A DNA stretch of 64,000 bases from Saccharicrinis fermentans DSM 9555 = JCM 21142 (GCF_000517085.1 NZ_KI912107.1:4957980-5021979), one strand, 5' to 3'. Shown: positions 1 through 9,758, counted from the first letter of the stretch. The notes: a model not told the origin generated them from the sequence alone. Numbers and translations are program-made.

Positions 1-1
1 A

Positions 2-3000
2 ATTGATTCTTTGGAAGACTCGTGTGTATTATTACCTGATAACCATGGTTTGATTTTTGCTAATGGATATTATTTGCAAACAGGTGAAATAAAGATATTT
101 GATAGCGATTTGAGAGGGATGACCTATTTGCGTCGAATTCCTTCGCCCAATGGAGAGGGTTATTTGTATGTTTTTTACAGTCAATTATTGGGTAAGTATG
201 TGATGTTGTCATATAATTTAATTTCACAGCAAGTTGAAACGCCTATCATCTGTAATGGTTATTCTTTGTTTGAAAATGGTGAACTGTGTTATTTTAAGAC
301 AGATGGTACTCCTAAAAAGCATCATGTTTTGCAAATATGGAAAACGCCTTACCTGGACAGTAACTATCAATCAGAGTTAGAATCTAATGAAACATCCTTT
401 CTTTACAAAGTGGGAAATAAGGATATTGTTCGGGGGATGTCGGAATGTAATGAAGTGTTGAAACTGATTCATAAAGAAGATAGTTACGCGAATCTTTATT
501 TTGATATTCAGAAGGCAGCTGGTGATATTTTGGATACCTATTATTGGATTGGCAACAAGGAGATGTTTAGTCTTCAGGATCCTTTGGAAGGTATTAAAGA
601 GACTGCTCATAATGCTATCGAAGAATATGAAAAGGTAGTTAGTATCAAGAAAAATTCGGCAGGGGAAGTGGCTCGAGTGATGGAGCTGATTGATTCTGTT
701 ACGAAAAAAATTAAGCTGACATCTTTTTCTTCTATCAATGCGTATGTGGATGTGTTGGCTTCGCTTCGTACCTTGCGTGGAGAAACTATCTCACTCAAAG
801 AACTGCGCTATGTTGATGTAGCTCGTATTGAAAGTGAAGAAGAAAAATTGGAAGTGTTTAATCATGATATTTCCAATGACTGTGTTCAGTTTCTACTGAA
901 ACCGGAAGCCTTGCGGCCTTATGATAGTAAGGTTGAAGAGCTGAAAACAAAAATTCAGGAAGTGAAGAAAGTGGTGAAGGCCAATGAGATTGAAGAAAAG
1001 TTGACTCAAACTTCGGCTGAGTTGGAAATGCTCATTGAGATTGTCAGTAATCTAAAAATTGATGATGCCACAGAAACCACTCGTATCATTGATAATATTT
1101 CAACTATTTATTCTAGCTTTAATCAGGTAAATGCAGCATTGAAGCGTAAGCGGAAAGAACTACTGAGTTTGGAAGGAACCGCTGAGTTCAATGCGCAAAT
1201 AAAGCTGATTAGTCAAGGTCTTACTAATTACTTGGAGCTTTCAGATTCTCCGGAAAAGTGTGTGGAATTTCAAACGAAGCTCATGGTTCAGATTGAAGAG
1301 TTGGAAGGTAAGTTCTCTGAGTTTGATGAGTTTATTGATAAAATAGCAACTAAGCGCGACGAAATATATAACTCTTTTGAATCGAAAAAAATTAGTTTGG
1401 TAGAAGCCCGTAATAAACGAGCTAATACTTTATTTCAATCGTCCGAACGGATATTAAAGGCCATACAAAATAGGGTGAGTAAGTTTACTGATGTAAATGA
1501 AATTAATGGTTACTATGCTTCCGATTTAATGATCGAAAAGATTCGGACAGTGGTCAGCGAATTGATTGAACTGGAGGACTCAGTAAAAGCAGATTCTATT
1601 CAGAGTCAGTTGAAAACCATTAGGGAAGAGGCCATTCGTCAGTTAAAAGACAAAACAGAACTGTTTGTGGATGGAGAAAATATTATTCGTTTTGGAGAGC
1701 ACCATTTTTCGGTGAATACACAACCTTGTGAATTAACCATGGTGTATAAGGGCGACGAAATGTTTTTTCACCTCACAGGAACTAACTTTTATGAGCATGT
1801 TGATGATAAGCAGTTCTATGATTTTAAAGATCTGTGGGATCAGAGTATTCCTTCTGAGAATAAAGAAGTTTATCGGGGCGAATATCTTGCTTACAAGGTG
1901 TTTGAAAAATGTCAGCAGGAATTTAATGGTAATTTGATTTCCCTTAGAGAAGAGGAGATACTTAGCTATATCCGTGAGTTCATGGGACAGCGTTATAATG
2001 AGGGCTATGTAAAAGGGGTGCATGATATGGATGCTCTTATTATTGTAAAAGAGCTAATAGAGCTAATTAAAACAGCCGGTTTGTTGAAGTATTCAACTCA
2101 GGCGCGTGCTTGTGCTGTTCTGTTCTGGAATAAATTTGCTTTGGCAGAAATGAAGGAAAGCTATTATAAGCAGTTAAAGGGTGTAGGTGCCTTGTTAGAG
2201 GTGTTCCCCGATGCACAGGAATTTAAGTATATTGTGGATGGCTTAACTAGGCATATTCGTGATTTTGTTGAAGAAACAGCTTTGTTTAACCCTATTTATG
2301 TGCAGGAAGCTGCTGAGTATTTTTTTTATGAGGTAATTGTAGATGAAAATTTTGTTATAGATAGTGAGGCTGCAGGTTTGTATCAATCTTTTCTTTCCTT
2401 CTTGAAAGATAAAAAGGCCGTTGCGAATTATCAGCAGTCAGTGGAAGAGTTAGATAAAGAGCCTGTTGCTCAATTTAAGTTGATACAGAAATGGTTGCGG
2501 GCTTTTGTGGAAAATTCCAGTCACGATGGAAAATACCAGTACGTGGATGAAGTGGCGGTGTTGTTAATGCTTCATTGTTTTGATAAAAATAATGTGATTA
2601 AGGCTACATTACGAAAAGAGTTGATGGGAATGCAGGGAACACATGGTGTTTTGAACGAAGGAAAATATGCATTTGATTATAATCAATTTATTGCGAAATT
2701 GAAGGCTTATGAAATAAATACGGCTTCTCGTTTTGTGACCTTCACGGAGGTGAAAAAACAATTGATTCGAGACTTTGAAGAAGAATTGCGTTTGCAAGAG
2801 TTTAAACCAAAGGTGCTGTCTTCCTTTGTACGTAATAAATTAATAGATCGGGTTTACTTGCCTTTGATAGGTGATAATCTGGCCAAGCAATTGGGGACAG
2901 CTGGAGAAGGTAAACGTACCGACTTGATGGGAATGCTCTTGTTGATTTCTCCTCCGGGATACGGAAAAACTACCTTGATGGAGTACATTGCCAGTAGACT

Positions 3001-4024
3001 GGGTATCATCTTTATGAAGATTAATGGTCCCGCCATAGGTCATGAAGTCACTTCCTTGGATCCGGATGAGGCAGGTAATGCCAGTGCTCGTGAGGAACTA
3101 AAAAAGCTAAATCTATCCTTTGAAATGGGAGACAATGTGATGATTTATCTGGATGATATACAACATTGTAATCCGGAATTTTTGCAGAAGTTCATTTCTC
3201 TTTGTGATGCTCAACGTAAAATTGAAGGGGTATATAAAGGGCGAAGCAAAACTTACGATTTTCGGGGAAGAAAGGTGTGTGTGGTGATGGCTGGAAATCC
3301 ATATACAGAAAGTGGAGATAAATTTCAGATTCCGGATATGTTGGCCAACCGTGCTGACATTTATAATCTGGGAGATATTTTAGGAGATACGGCTGATGTG
3401 TTTAATATGAGTTATATAGAGAATTCTCTTACCTCCAATAAGGTGTTGAATCAACTGGCAGCCAAGAGTCATAATGATATTTATCCATTGCTTAAATTAG
3501 CCGACTCAGGAAGTATGGATGGGTTAGAATTGGAAGCCAGTCATAGCCAAGGACAAATCAATGATTATGTGAATATCCTGAAAAAGTTGATGATCATTCG
3601 GGATGTGATCTCAAAGGTGAATCAGCAATATATTGCATCGGCAGCACAGGCTGAAGAATATAGAACAGAGCCTCCATTTAAGTTGCAGGGTTCTTATCGT
3701 AATATGAATAAGATCACCGAAAAGGTGGTAACCATCATGAATGATGAGGAGTTGGAAACTTTGATTATGTCACATTATGAGGGAGAGTCGCAAACCTTGA
3801 CTGCAGGAGCCGAAGCTAATATGTTGAAATTTAAAGAAATTGTGGGTAAGCTGTCGGAGGAAGAAGCAAAGCGGTGGGAAGACATAAAAGCCACATTCCG
3901 TAAAAATCAGAAATTAAAAGCAGGAGGTAACAACCAAACGGCACAGGTGTTAGAGGGTATGGAAAATGTGACGGAGAGTATTCATCAGGTTTCAGAAACA
4001 TTAAGAAAGTGTATGGGCAAGTGA
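2..4024 (+). CDS. DUF3686-type AAA+ 'DNA repair ATPase' (5' partial)
   Basis: A very large protein of which about 1,340 residues are visible. The frame is open to the left edge (no stop in bases 2-10; the first possible start is TTG at 11), so the true start lies outside the window. The N-terminal half is mostly charged helical, coiled-coil-like sequence. The C-terminal third has a AAA+ module: Walker A PPGYGKTT near residue 985 and a Walker B-like stretch MIYLDDIQ near 1043, followed by a sensor-like MAGNPY. This layout matches the Bacteroidota DUF3686 family annotated as an ATPase involved in DNA repair; that role comes from family annotation and is not shown by the sequence. It ends 56 bases before the convergent histidine kinase. 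The family call is fairly sure, the function is not. Confidence 0.75.
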   Translation: MDSLEDSCVLLPDNHGLIFANGYYLQTGEIKIFDSDLRGMTYLRRIPSPNGEGYLYVFYSQLLGKYVMLSYNLISQQVETPIICNGYSLFENGELCYFKTDGTPKKHHVLQIWKTPYLDSNYQSELESNETSFLYKVGNKDIVRGMSECNEVLKLIHKEDSYANLYFDIQKAAGDILDTYYWIGNKEMFSLQDPLEGIKETAHNAIEEYEKVVSIKKNSAGEVARVMELIDSVTKKIKLTSFSSINAYVDVLASLRTLRGETISLKELRYVDVARIESEEEKLEVFNHDISNDCVQFLLKPEALRPYDSKVEELKTKIQEVKKVVKANEIEEKLTQTSAELEMLIEIVSNLKIDDATETTRIIDNISTIYSSFNQVNAALKRKRKELLSLEGTAEFNAQIKLISQGLTNYLELSDSPEKCVEFQTKLMVQIEELEGKFSEFDEFIDKIATKRDEIYNSFESKKISLVEARNKRANTLFQSSERILKAIQNRVSKFTDVNEINGYYASDLMIEKIRTVVSELIELEDSVKADSIQSQLKTIREEAIRQLKDKTELFVDGENIIRFGEHHFSVNTQPCELTMVYKGDEMFFHLTGTNFYEHVDDKQFYDFKDLWDQSIPSENKEVYRGEYLAYKVFEKCQQEFNGNLISLREEEILSYIREFMGQRYNEGYVKGVHDMDALIIVKELIELIKTAGLLKYSTQARACAVLFWNKFALAEMKESYYKQLKGVGALLEVFPDAQEFKYIVDGLTRHIRDFVEETALFNPIYVQEAAEYFFYEVIVDENFVIDSEAAGLYQSFLSFLKDKKAVANYQQSVEELDKEPVAQFKLIQKWLRAFVENSSHDGKYQYVDEVAVLLMLHCFDKNNVIKATLRKELMGMQGTHGVLNEGKYAFDYNQFIAKLKAYEINTASRFVTFTEVKKQLIRDFEEELRLQEFKPKVLSSFVRNKLIDRVYLPLIGDNLAKQLGTAGEGKRTDLMGMLLLISPPGYGKTTLMEYIASRLGIIFMKINGPAIGHEVTSLDPDEAGNASAREELKKLNLSFEMGDNVMIYLDDIQHCNPEFLQKFISLCDAQRKIEGVYKGRSKTYDFRGRKVCVVMAGNPYTESGDKFQIPDMLANRADIYNLGDILGDTADVFNMSYIENSLTSNKVLNQLAAKSHNDIYPLLKLADSGSMDGLELEASHSQGQINDYVNILKKLMIIRDVISKVNQQYIASAAQAEEYRTEPPFKLQGSYRNMNKITEKVVTIMNDEELETLIMSHYEGESQTLTAGAEANMLKFKEIVGKLSEEEAKRWEDIKATFRKNQKLKAGGNNQTAQVLEGMENVTESIHQVSETLRKCMGK

Positions 4025-4080
4025 TGTCATGGAGCCAATAAGAAAGATGGAGTCTGTTGTGTGAGGTGTGGTATTTATTA

Positions 4081-5922
4081 TTATTTTTTGTTATTCTCGA
4101 AGATGATGGTGAAACAAGTTCCTTTGTTAAGTTTACTGTCAACGGATATGGAGGCTCCACTGTTTTTAATAAATTCACAAACCAACTGAAGTCCTAAACC
4201 TACACCTTTTTCGTTTTGGGTGCCATAGGTGCTATTTATTATCCTGGAATTAAGGAAGCTATCTTTTTGTTCTGGCGTCATACCTTTGCCTGAGTCCGCA
4301 ATTTTTAGTGCCACTTTATTATTTATAACTGCGGTAGAAATGGTTACCGTACCTTGTGGCGCCGTGAATTTAATGGCATTGTTGATCAGGTTTCGGATGG
4401 TGATGCCCAGCTTGGCTTGGTCATTAATTGTAGTTAACTCTGGATCGATGTGGGTGCGAATATCGATTTGTTTTTTGGAAGCCACATGATGTAGGTGTTG
4501 AATTTCTGTGAGAACGGCCTCCTTCAGGTTGATGGCTGTTGGTAATATTCTTACCGTTTCCATTTGGTATACTCCCCATTGTAATAAATTGTCCAGTAAA
4601 TCCAATAGGTTAGCAGAGGATGATAACATTTCCTGAGAAATCATTATAAGCTGTTCTACTTCGTTGTTTTTTGCACAAATTTCGATTATCTCAGAGTAGC
4701 TGTGAAAGGTAGCCAAAGGGCTCCTTAAATCGTGTGATAATATGGAGAAAAACCTATTTTTTGTAGCGTTGGCTATTTCGAGTTCTTTACGTTGTTCTTC
4801 TAATTTTAGATTGGTACGTTTGCGTTCTTTGTTAGTTTTGATACCAAAGAAACTAAGTACCAATAATAAACTCAATACAGAAACAGATAAAGCTGTGACT
4901 GTAATGTATCGTTCCTTTTCTTCTTTTTCTTTGTCTACCTCTTTTTGCTTTTGGGCAACTAAGTATTTGGTATTGAATTGGGCTATTTTACGTATGGTTT
5001 CTTCATTATTAATGCTGTCGCGGTACCTTACGTATTGTTTGTGGTGGAGGTAGGCCTTTTTATAATTTTTTTTTACTTGGTAAATATCAGATAAGCGCAG
5101 ACAGGCATCACGCATTTGTTCTATTAGCCCATACTCTTCTGCCAAATGAAGACTTTTGTGAGCTATTTGTTCTGCCTTATTGTATTGTCCTTTTTTTAAG
5201 TAGATATGGGCTAAACCATCCAAATAAGAAGAAGTGGCATAGTTATCGTTTTGAAGTGCTAATATTTCAATAGCTTTGTTTAGGAGGAGTTTGGCACTGT
5301 CCAGTTTGTTTTGTGCGGTATATACAAGACCAATGTTACCTTGAATGTAGGCGAGAGTGCTGTTCGTGAGTGAGTCATTTTGGTAATGTGCAGCCAAATT
5401 AAAATGATGTAATGCATCATTTAATTTATTTGTATGGCGATATAGTTCGCCTAGGTTTATATGCGCAATGCTTATTTTTAAAGAGTCTTCTAGCACTTTT
5501 AATCGAGCAATGGCTTTTAAGTAGGAATGCTCAGATAGTTGGAAATCGCGATTGTTCTCATAAATGCCTGCTAGTTTTAATAGGCAGGTGGCTATTCCAC
5601 TTTTACTATTTGATTGGGTGTAAAGCTTTTTTGCCTCTAATAGGGAAGCGATAGCTTTATCTAATTTGCCCATTGCTGCATACGGATATGACTCTAAAAA
5701 TTTAGATGCTGCTTGATTTTGTAAATCTCCGAATTTAATACTGTGTTGATAGGCTAAAATAGCGTATTTTAAAGCTGTTTGTGGATGGTTCGCAGCATAT
5801 GAAATGTTATAACATAACTGGTAAGCCAAGGAGTCGTTTTTATTATTCCAAGAAGTTCTTTCGTATTTGTAAATTAAACTATCTACATAACGACTTTCTC
5901 CCCAAACATTGGTTTGCAGCAT
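4081..5922 (-). CDS. TPR-containing sensor histidine kinase
   Basis: Hybrid-free sensor kinase of the Bacteroidota TPR type. Residues about 35-300 are TPR-like helical repeats, expected in the periplasm. A coiled coil leads to one membrane segment (about 339-360), then a HisKA domain with phospho-acceptor His397 (SHDLRSPLA), and an HATPase domain with N box (NLINNAIKF), G1 (DSGKGM) and G2 (GVGLGL). The ATG at 5922 gives MLQTNVWGES, which is only the tail of a signal peptide: the frame continues upstream for another 11-12 codons of hydrophobic sequence (IRTTLYIFIIW) with no ATG, GTG or TTG before a stop, so an ATT or ATC start near 5955-5958 or a base error is possible. No response regulator gene lies next to it, so its partner is unknown. 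Confidence 0.9.
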   Translation of the reverse strand: MLQTNVWGESRYVDSLIYKYERTSWNNKNDSLAYQLCYNISYAANHPQTALKYAILAYQHSIKFGDLQNQAASKFLESYPYAAMGKLDKAIASLLEAKKLYTQSNSKSGIATCLLKLAGIYENNRDFQLSEHSYLKAIARLKVLEDSLKISIAHINLGELYRHTNKLNDALHHFNLAAHYQNDSLTNSTLAYIQGNIGLVYTAQNKLDSAKLLLNKAIEILALQNDNYATSSYLDGLAHIYLKKGQYNKAEQIAHKSLHLAEEYGLIEQMRDACLRLSDIYQVKKNYKKAYLHHKQYVRYRDSINNEETIRKIAQFNTKYLVAQKQKEVDKEKEEKERYITVTALSVSVLSLLLVLSFFGIKTNKERKRTNLKLEEQRKELEIANATKNRFFSILSHDLRSPLATFHSYSEIIEICAKNNEVEQLIMISQEMLSSSANLLDLLDNLLQWGVYQMETVRILPTAINLKEAVLTEIQHLHHVASKKQIDIRTHIDPELTTINDQAKLGITIRNLINNAIKFTAPQGTVTISTAVINNKVALKIADSGKGMTPEQKDSFLNSRIINSTYGTQNEKGVGLGLQLVCEFIKNSGASISVDSKLNKGTCFTIIFENNKK

Positions 5923-6006
5923 CCAAATAATAAATATGTATAATGTGGTTCTAATGATTGTATGGTATAAATGACATGGACAATGGCTAAGTCATGTGCG
6001 AAACAA

Positions 6007-6450
6007 TTAATGGGTAGGTGGTTTAACTTTCACTTGAGGATCATCCGTATATACAACTCCGTCTTTATATCTGAAATCAACATTATACGAAGCTTTTTCA
6101 AAGGCTTGGTTAGAGACTATTGCTTCCCAATCTGTTGTGCCCTCAATACTATGTGGCTTTTCAGAATAAATATTAGGGCTGCCTACTTTTTTATAAATAT
6201 CAACAATTTGAATAATATCACTGTCTTTGTCTAACGTCCAGGTGATCTTGCTTCCTGGGTTTACTTCTGATGTGATTGATTTTTCGTGTATATGTCCTTC
6301 ATTGTCTTTTAAGTGAAGGATTATTTTTCCATCATCGTGTATAATGGCTTTTAGTTTGATGATTACATGTTTTGACTCCATTCGATTGTTTTGATAGGTG
6401 AAAAATATTAGAAACGAATATATACTAAAAAGTTTGATTTTGTGTCTCAT
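6007..6450 (-). CDS. hypothetical protein, possibly secreted
   Basis: A 147-residue protein with no family I recognise. The first 20 residues (KIKLFSIYSFLIFFTY) are hydrophobic enough for a signal peptide or anchor; an internal Met at residue 24 (MESKHVIIK) is an alternative start that would give a cytoplasmic protein. The rest alternates charged and beta-prone residues, with a proline-rich end (VKVKPPTH). It lies 84 bases downstream of the histidine kinase start on the same strand, so it would be transcribed first and could share a message with the kinase. That makes a link to the signalling gene possible but unproven. Confidence 0.55.
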   Translation of the reverse strand: MRHKIKLFSIYSFLIFFTYQNNRMESKHVIIKLKAIIHDDGKIILHLKDNEGHIHEKSITSEVNPGSKITWTLDKDSDIIQIVDIYKKVGSPNIYSEKPHSIEGTTDWEAIVSNQAFEKASYNVDFRYKDGVVYTDDPQVKVKPPTH

Positions 6451-6709
6451 ATCTGCGGGAATTATTCTGTGATGTTATTCTGCCAATAGAAGAATAGCCA
6501 TTAATCATGATTGTTATTGACTATTTCGGTGATGGATTTTACCATTTCGTCCTTAATTTCTATAAATAAAATATGCTCAATATTACATTTGTTGTATATT
6601 AAGTTATTGTTAACAGTCGATTTGGTAAAACATTATTTGAGTACTTCATTTGTTTTTACTGTGGTATTTTTAATAATAACCGATGTATTTGTATATGACA
6701 CTGGGTAAT
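6451..6709. other. divergent intergenic region
   Basis: A 259-base AT-rich gap between the small minus-strand gene and the first gene of the plus-strand lipid run. It should hold promoters for both directions. I see no clear TAnnTTTG -7 element and no convincing gene here. Confidence 0.4.
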
Positions 6710-7315
6710 ATGAATCAAGTGAAAAAATGTTTGACTTTGCTGTGCTGTTTTATAATGGTGAATCAGATTTGGGCACAAGGTAATAAGAGGTCAATAAAGT
6801 ATAATATCAAGGCTTTAGGTATGAATCTAGGGCAGTTTTCTGTACTGCAAAATAGTCAGGGCGGAAGGGTAAGTATAGAGGGAGTTACGGATGTGGAAGT
6901 GAAATTGTTTTTTACATATCAGGTGAAGTATATTCAAAAAACAATTCATGAAGATGGTCGGTTGGTGAGTTCTCATCTGCAAACTATGAAGAATGGAAAG
7001 GTTAACTCCGACACTTGGTTAATTGCCGATACAAATAATTATATCCTTATTCAGGAGGGTGATACCTCCTTGATTCATGATGATATTAGTTATACTGGAA
7101 GTTTACTGTATTTCAATGAACCGGTACATGCTAAGTTTTTGTATAAAGAAAAAAGTGGAGAGAAGCGGGGAGTAAGAGTCATTGGGGAGCATAAATACGC
7201 ATTGGTCAATGATGAAGGAAAAACAACGCACGAATATACTTTTAAAGATGGAATAATGGTATATGCCAAGATTAAGTATCCGCTGGCAGATATACATTTA
7301 GAATATTGTCAATAG
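6710..7315 (+). CDS. DUF6134-like exported protein
   Basis: About 201 residues from the ATG at 6710; the longer in-frame start at 6683 adds a poor N-terminus, while MNQVKKCLTLLCCFIMVNQIWAQ is a good signal peptide with cleavage after WAQ. The mature part is beta-rich (RSIKYNIKALGMNLGQF...) and resembles the DUF6134 family of periplasmic or outer-membrane-associated proteins in Bacteroidota. The role is unknown. It opens the plus-strand lipid run, only 10 bases before the TSUP transporter gene, so the two are very probably co-transcribed. Family assignment is by recall of the sequence pattern. Confidence 0.7.
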   Translation: MNQVKKCLTLLCCFIMVNQIWAQGNKRSIKYNIKALGMNLGQFSVLQNSQGGRVSIEGVTDVEVKLFFTYQVKYIQKTIHEDGRLVSSHLQTMKNGKVNSDTWLIADTNNYILIQEGDTSLIHDDISYTGSLLYFNEPVHAKFLYKEKSGEKRGVRVIGEHKYALVNDEGKTTHEYTFKDGIMVYAKIKYPLADIHLEYCQ

Positions 7316-7325
7316 ACCAGGAAAT

Positions 7326-8117
7326 ATGATTTTTCATTCAGCTATAGAACCTATCTATTTTTTACTGCCAGTCATTGGTCTGGTGGTTGGTTTATTTGCA
7401 ACAGTGCTGGGTGGAGGAGGCGGATTTTTCTTTCTCCCGGTGTTAACTTTGGTGTTGGATGTTCCGGCCCAAACGGCGGTTATAACTTCGTTGGTTGCTA
7501 CCCTACCCATAGGATTCGTAGGGGTGTTGGGACACCATAAAAAGGGAAACGTAGATTTTAGAATGGGGGCTGTTTTTTCAATTTTTGGTGTCGTGGGCGC
7601 CTTCGCGGGTGCCTATTATACCAGTAAAATTGATACGGAGCTTCTTCAACATTGCTTTGGAATATATACTTGGTTTTTAGCAATTAATATAATATATGGC
7701 TCGCTTAAGAAAGTTAAAAATAATGACGTGGGTGTAATGAATCGCAACGACTATACAAGAAATATAAAATCTGCATTGTTCGGTTTCTTTGGAGGAACTA
7801 TTTCTGGGAGTTTTGGCACCAGTGGTACCGGCCCGGTTTTAGCGGGTTTGTTATCTATGCGGATACCTTTGAAAATGGTGATTGGTACTTCTTTATTCAT
7901 TGTGACCATTAATGCGCTGTCGGCTATAACGGCGCATGTGTTGGTTGGATATATCGATTTGACATTAATCGTTTTTTTAACAGTAGGTTCGTTGATAGGT
8001 TCCCTCATGGGGCCAAGACTTATATCTCAAGCCCATACCGATAATAAGGAAGGTATAGCACGGTATATTTATGCACTTGTTTTGGTGGTGATAGGATTGC
8101 TCATGGTCATAAAATAA
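7326..8117 (+). CDS. TSUP (TauE/SafE) family membrane transporter
   Basis: A 263-residue integral membrane protein with about eight hydrophobic segments in two homologous halves. Each half carries the glycine-rich repeat typical of TSUP carriers (VLGGGGGFFFLPVL near residue 30; GTISGSFGTSGTGPVLAGLL near residue 160). Family members export or import small organic sulfur compounds or other anions, but the substrate cannot be read from sequence. Its place at the head of a lipid-enzyme cluster suggests it moves a precursor, head-group donor or by-product of that pathway. It starts 10 bases after the DUF6134-like gene and stops 8 bases before the CdsA-like gene. Confidence 0.85.
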   Translation: MIFHSAIEPIYFLLPVIGLVVGLFATVLGGGGGFFFLPVLTLVLDVPAQTAVITSLVATLPIGFVGVLGHHKKGNVDFRMGAVFSIFGVVGAFAGAYYTSKIDTELLQHCFGIYTWFLAINIIYGSLKKVKNNDVGVMNRNDYTRNIKSALFGFFGGTISGSFGTSGTGPVLAGLLSMRIPLKMVIGTSLFIVTINALSAITAHVLVGYIDLTLIVFLTVGSLIGSLMGPRLISQAHTDNKEGIARYIYALVLVVIGLLMVIK

Positions 8118-8125
8118 ATGATAAG

Positions 8126-8854
8126 ATGATAGAGGTTATATATATAATAATAATTAGTTATTTCATTTTAGGAGGTGTAGGTTTTTATTTTATCAACCGC
8201 AATAAGGAGCCAGAAGTGGCGCGTAAGAGTTATGTGAAATTTGCCTCTTATTTTGTGATTATCCATATTCTGTTTTTTAGCATTGTTGTCAATACTTTGT
8301 ATTTTAGGTATTTAAGTTTTGTGATTGTGGGGGTGGGCTTTTTTGAATTGTTGTATGTTTTTTATGTCAACCAAAGGAAGTATATTTTATTCTATTTGTT
8401 CTCGTGTTTAATATATTGTGTTTTAGCATTGGGGATGTTCTTTTTTAGTGTTTTGTCTAAAGAGATTATTTTGTTCGCGTTTCTCATCTTGTCTATTTTT
8501 GATAGTTTCAGCCAGATAACTGGACAGATTTGGGGGAAAACAAAGCCATTTCCTGCTATCAGTCCGAATAAAACAGTGGGAGGTATGGTTGGTGGTGGTG
8601 TCATCGCTATGGGTAGTTCTTTGTTGCTCAATAATCTTTATAGTGCTTCTTTTTTTCAAACAATCTTATTAGCCTTTGGTATTGTGGTGTTTGCATTAGT
8701 GGGTGACTTGGCCGCTTCATTCTATAAGCGAAAGTTTCATGTAAAAGATTATAATCATATCATACCCGGCCACGGTGGTTTTTTGGATCGGTTTGATAGT
8801 TTAATAGTTGGGGGAGCCTGGGTTGGCTTCTTTTTTTATGTATTTAGTTTTTAA
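8126..8854 (+). CDS. CdsA-like phosphatidate cytidylyltransferase
   Basis: A 242-residue multispanning protein. The C-terminal part has the CDP-diglyceride synthetase signature: SPNKTVGG around residue 150 and, from about residue 192, GDLAASFYKR followed by KDYNHIIPGHGGFLDRFDS. CdsA enzymes use CTP and a phosphatidic acid to make a CDP-activated lipid at the inner membrane. At 242 residues it is on the short side for CdsA, and the setting suggests a specialised second copy rather than the housekeeping enzyme. The CDP-alcohol phosphatidyltransferase at 10997 would be the natural user of its product. Tightly coupled to its neighbours (8 and 15 bases). Confidence 0.85.
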   Translation: MIEVIYIIIISYFILGGVGFYFINRNKEPEVARKSYVKFASYFVIIHILFFSIVVNTLYFRYLSFVIVGVGFFELLYVFYVNQRKYILFYLFSCLIYCVLALGMFFFSVLSKEIILFAFLILSIFDSFSQITGQIWGKTKPFPAISPNKTVGGMVGGGVIAMGSSLLLNNLYSASFFQTILLAFGIVVFALVGDLAASFYKRKFHVKDYNHIIPGHGGFLDRFDSLIVGGAWVGFFFYVFSF

Positions 8855-8869
8855 TGGGATAAATATTGA

Positions 8870-9550
8870 ATGATAATGGGAAATATAATGGTAATGTCGG
8901 CGATCTATTTTGTTGGGATAGCCTTGCTCTTAATAGCCAATGAATTAGGGTATAGAAAATATAGTATAAAAGGAGAGGTAACTCGAAAAATTGCTCATTT
9001 TTTATCAATCATAGCTACCATTCCACTTCCTTATTTGTTTAGTTCTCATTGGTACATATTGGGTCTGGCAATTATATTTTTTGCAGCATTGTATATAACC
9101 CAATTTAGCAAACAGTTAAATTCTATTCATGATATAGAGCGTAAATCCATTGGGAGTTATTTATTGCCCCTTTCTATATATGTTATATTTCTCATAGCTA
9201 GTTTGTTAGATAATAAGTTCGTTTATATTTTACCCATGCTAATTTTAGCTGTATGTGACCCAATGGCCGCTATTGTAGGCATGAGTGTGAAAAAGAATAA
9301 CAGGAAGATACGAATTTTTAGTAGGCAGTTTGATAAAACGTGGTTTGGATCAGGTGCTTTTTTTCTTATGAGTTTCATTATAGGGTTAGTTGCCTTGTAT
9401 TACGTTCGAGATGTATTCGATTTTAAAACAATCTATTTGGCTTTGAGTGTGGCTTTGGCAGGTACTACGGGCGAGTTTTTAAGCTGGAGAGGTTCGGATA
9501 ATTTATCTATACCATTGTTTATTGTTATTGTTTTGGTTGTGTTACTGTAA
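8870..9550 (+). CDS. dolichol-kinase / phosphatidate-cytidylyltransferase-like membrane protein
   Basis: A 226-residue protein with about seven membrane segments. It shows the features of the SEC59/VTE5 (dolichol and phytol kinase) branch of the cytidylyltransferase clan: RKIAHFLS near residue 43, CDPMAAIVG with Asp130, and KTWFGSGAFF near 160. Relatives phosphorylate long-chain lipid alcohols using CTP. Two or three start codons lie close together (ATG at 8870, 8876, 8888). Together with the CdsA-like gene 15 bases upstream it suggests CTP-dependent phosphorylation and activation of an unusual lipid. The exact substrate is unknown. Confidence 0.75.
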   Translation: MIMGNIMVMSAIYFVGIALLLIANELGYRKYSIKGEVTRKIAHFLSIIATIPLPYLFSSHWYILGLAIIFFAALYITQFSKQLNSIHDIERKSIGSYLLPLSIYVIFLIASLLDNKFVYILPMLILAVCDPMAAIVGMSVKKNNRKIRIFSRQFDKTWFGSGAFFLMSFIIGLVALYYVRDVFDFKTIYLALSVALAGTTGEFLSWRGSDNLSIPLFIVIVLVVLL

Positions 9551-9610
9551 ATGATATTCGGTTTGATAATGGAAAATAGTAAATAATATAAATATATGAA
9601 GCGAGCCGTT

Positions 9611-9688
9611 GGAATTGTTTAGAGCATAGGTAGATGACTAAGTATGGCGAGTTTTATATGATCATTGAAAAATAAATTTAAACAGATG
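9611..9688 (+). promoter_or_regulatory. promoter-like leader element R1 (copy of R2)
   Basis: The 60 bases from 9611 match 10921-10980 at about 43 positions without gaps, and each copy ends in an ATGAAACA about 75 bases after its start. Both have TTG (9615-9617 here) followed 21 bases later by a one-mismatch form of the Bacteroidota -7 box TAnnTTTG (TAAGTATG, 9639-9646). In this copy the downstream ATG at 9686 opens only a 15-codon mini-ORF that stops before the SDR start at 9759. I infer an internal promoter and leader. Confidence 0.5.
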
Positions 9689-9758
9689 AAACAGGCATGG
9701 TCAGCGCAAATGATTAAATTTTGTATTGGCTAGTGGAGTTTCGCTAATTTTTAAACAG

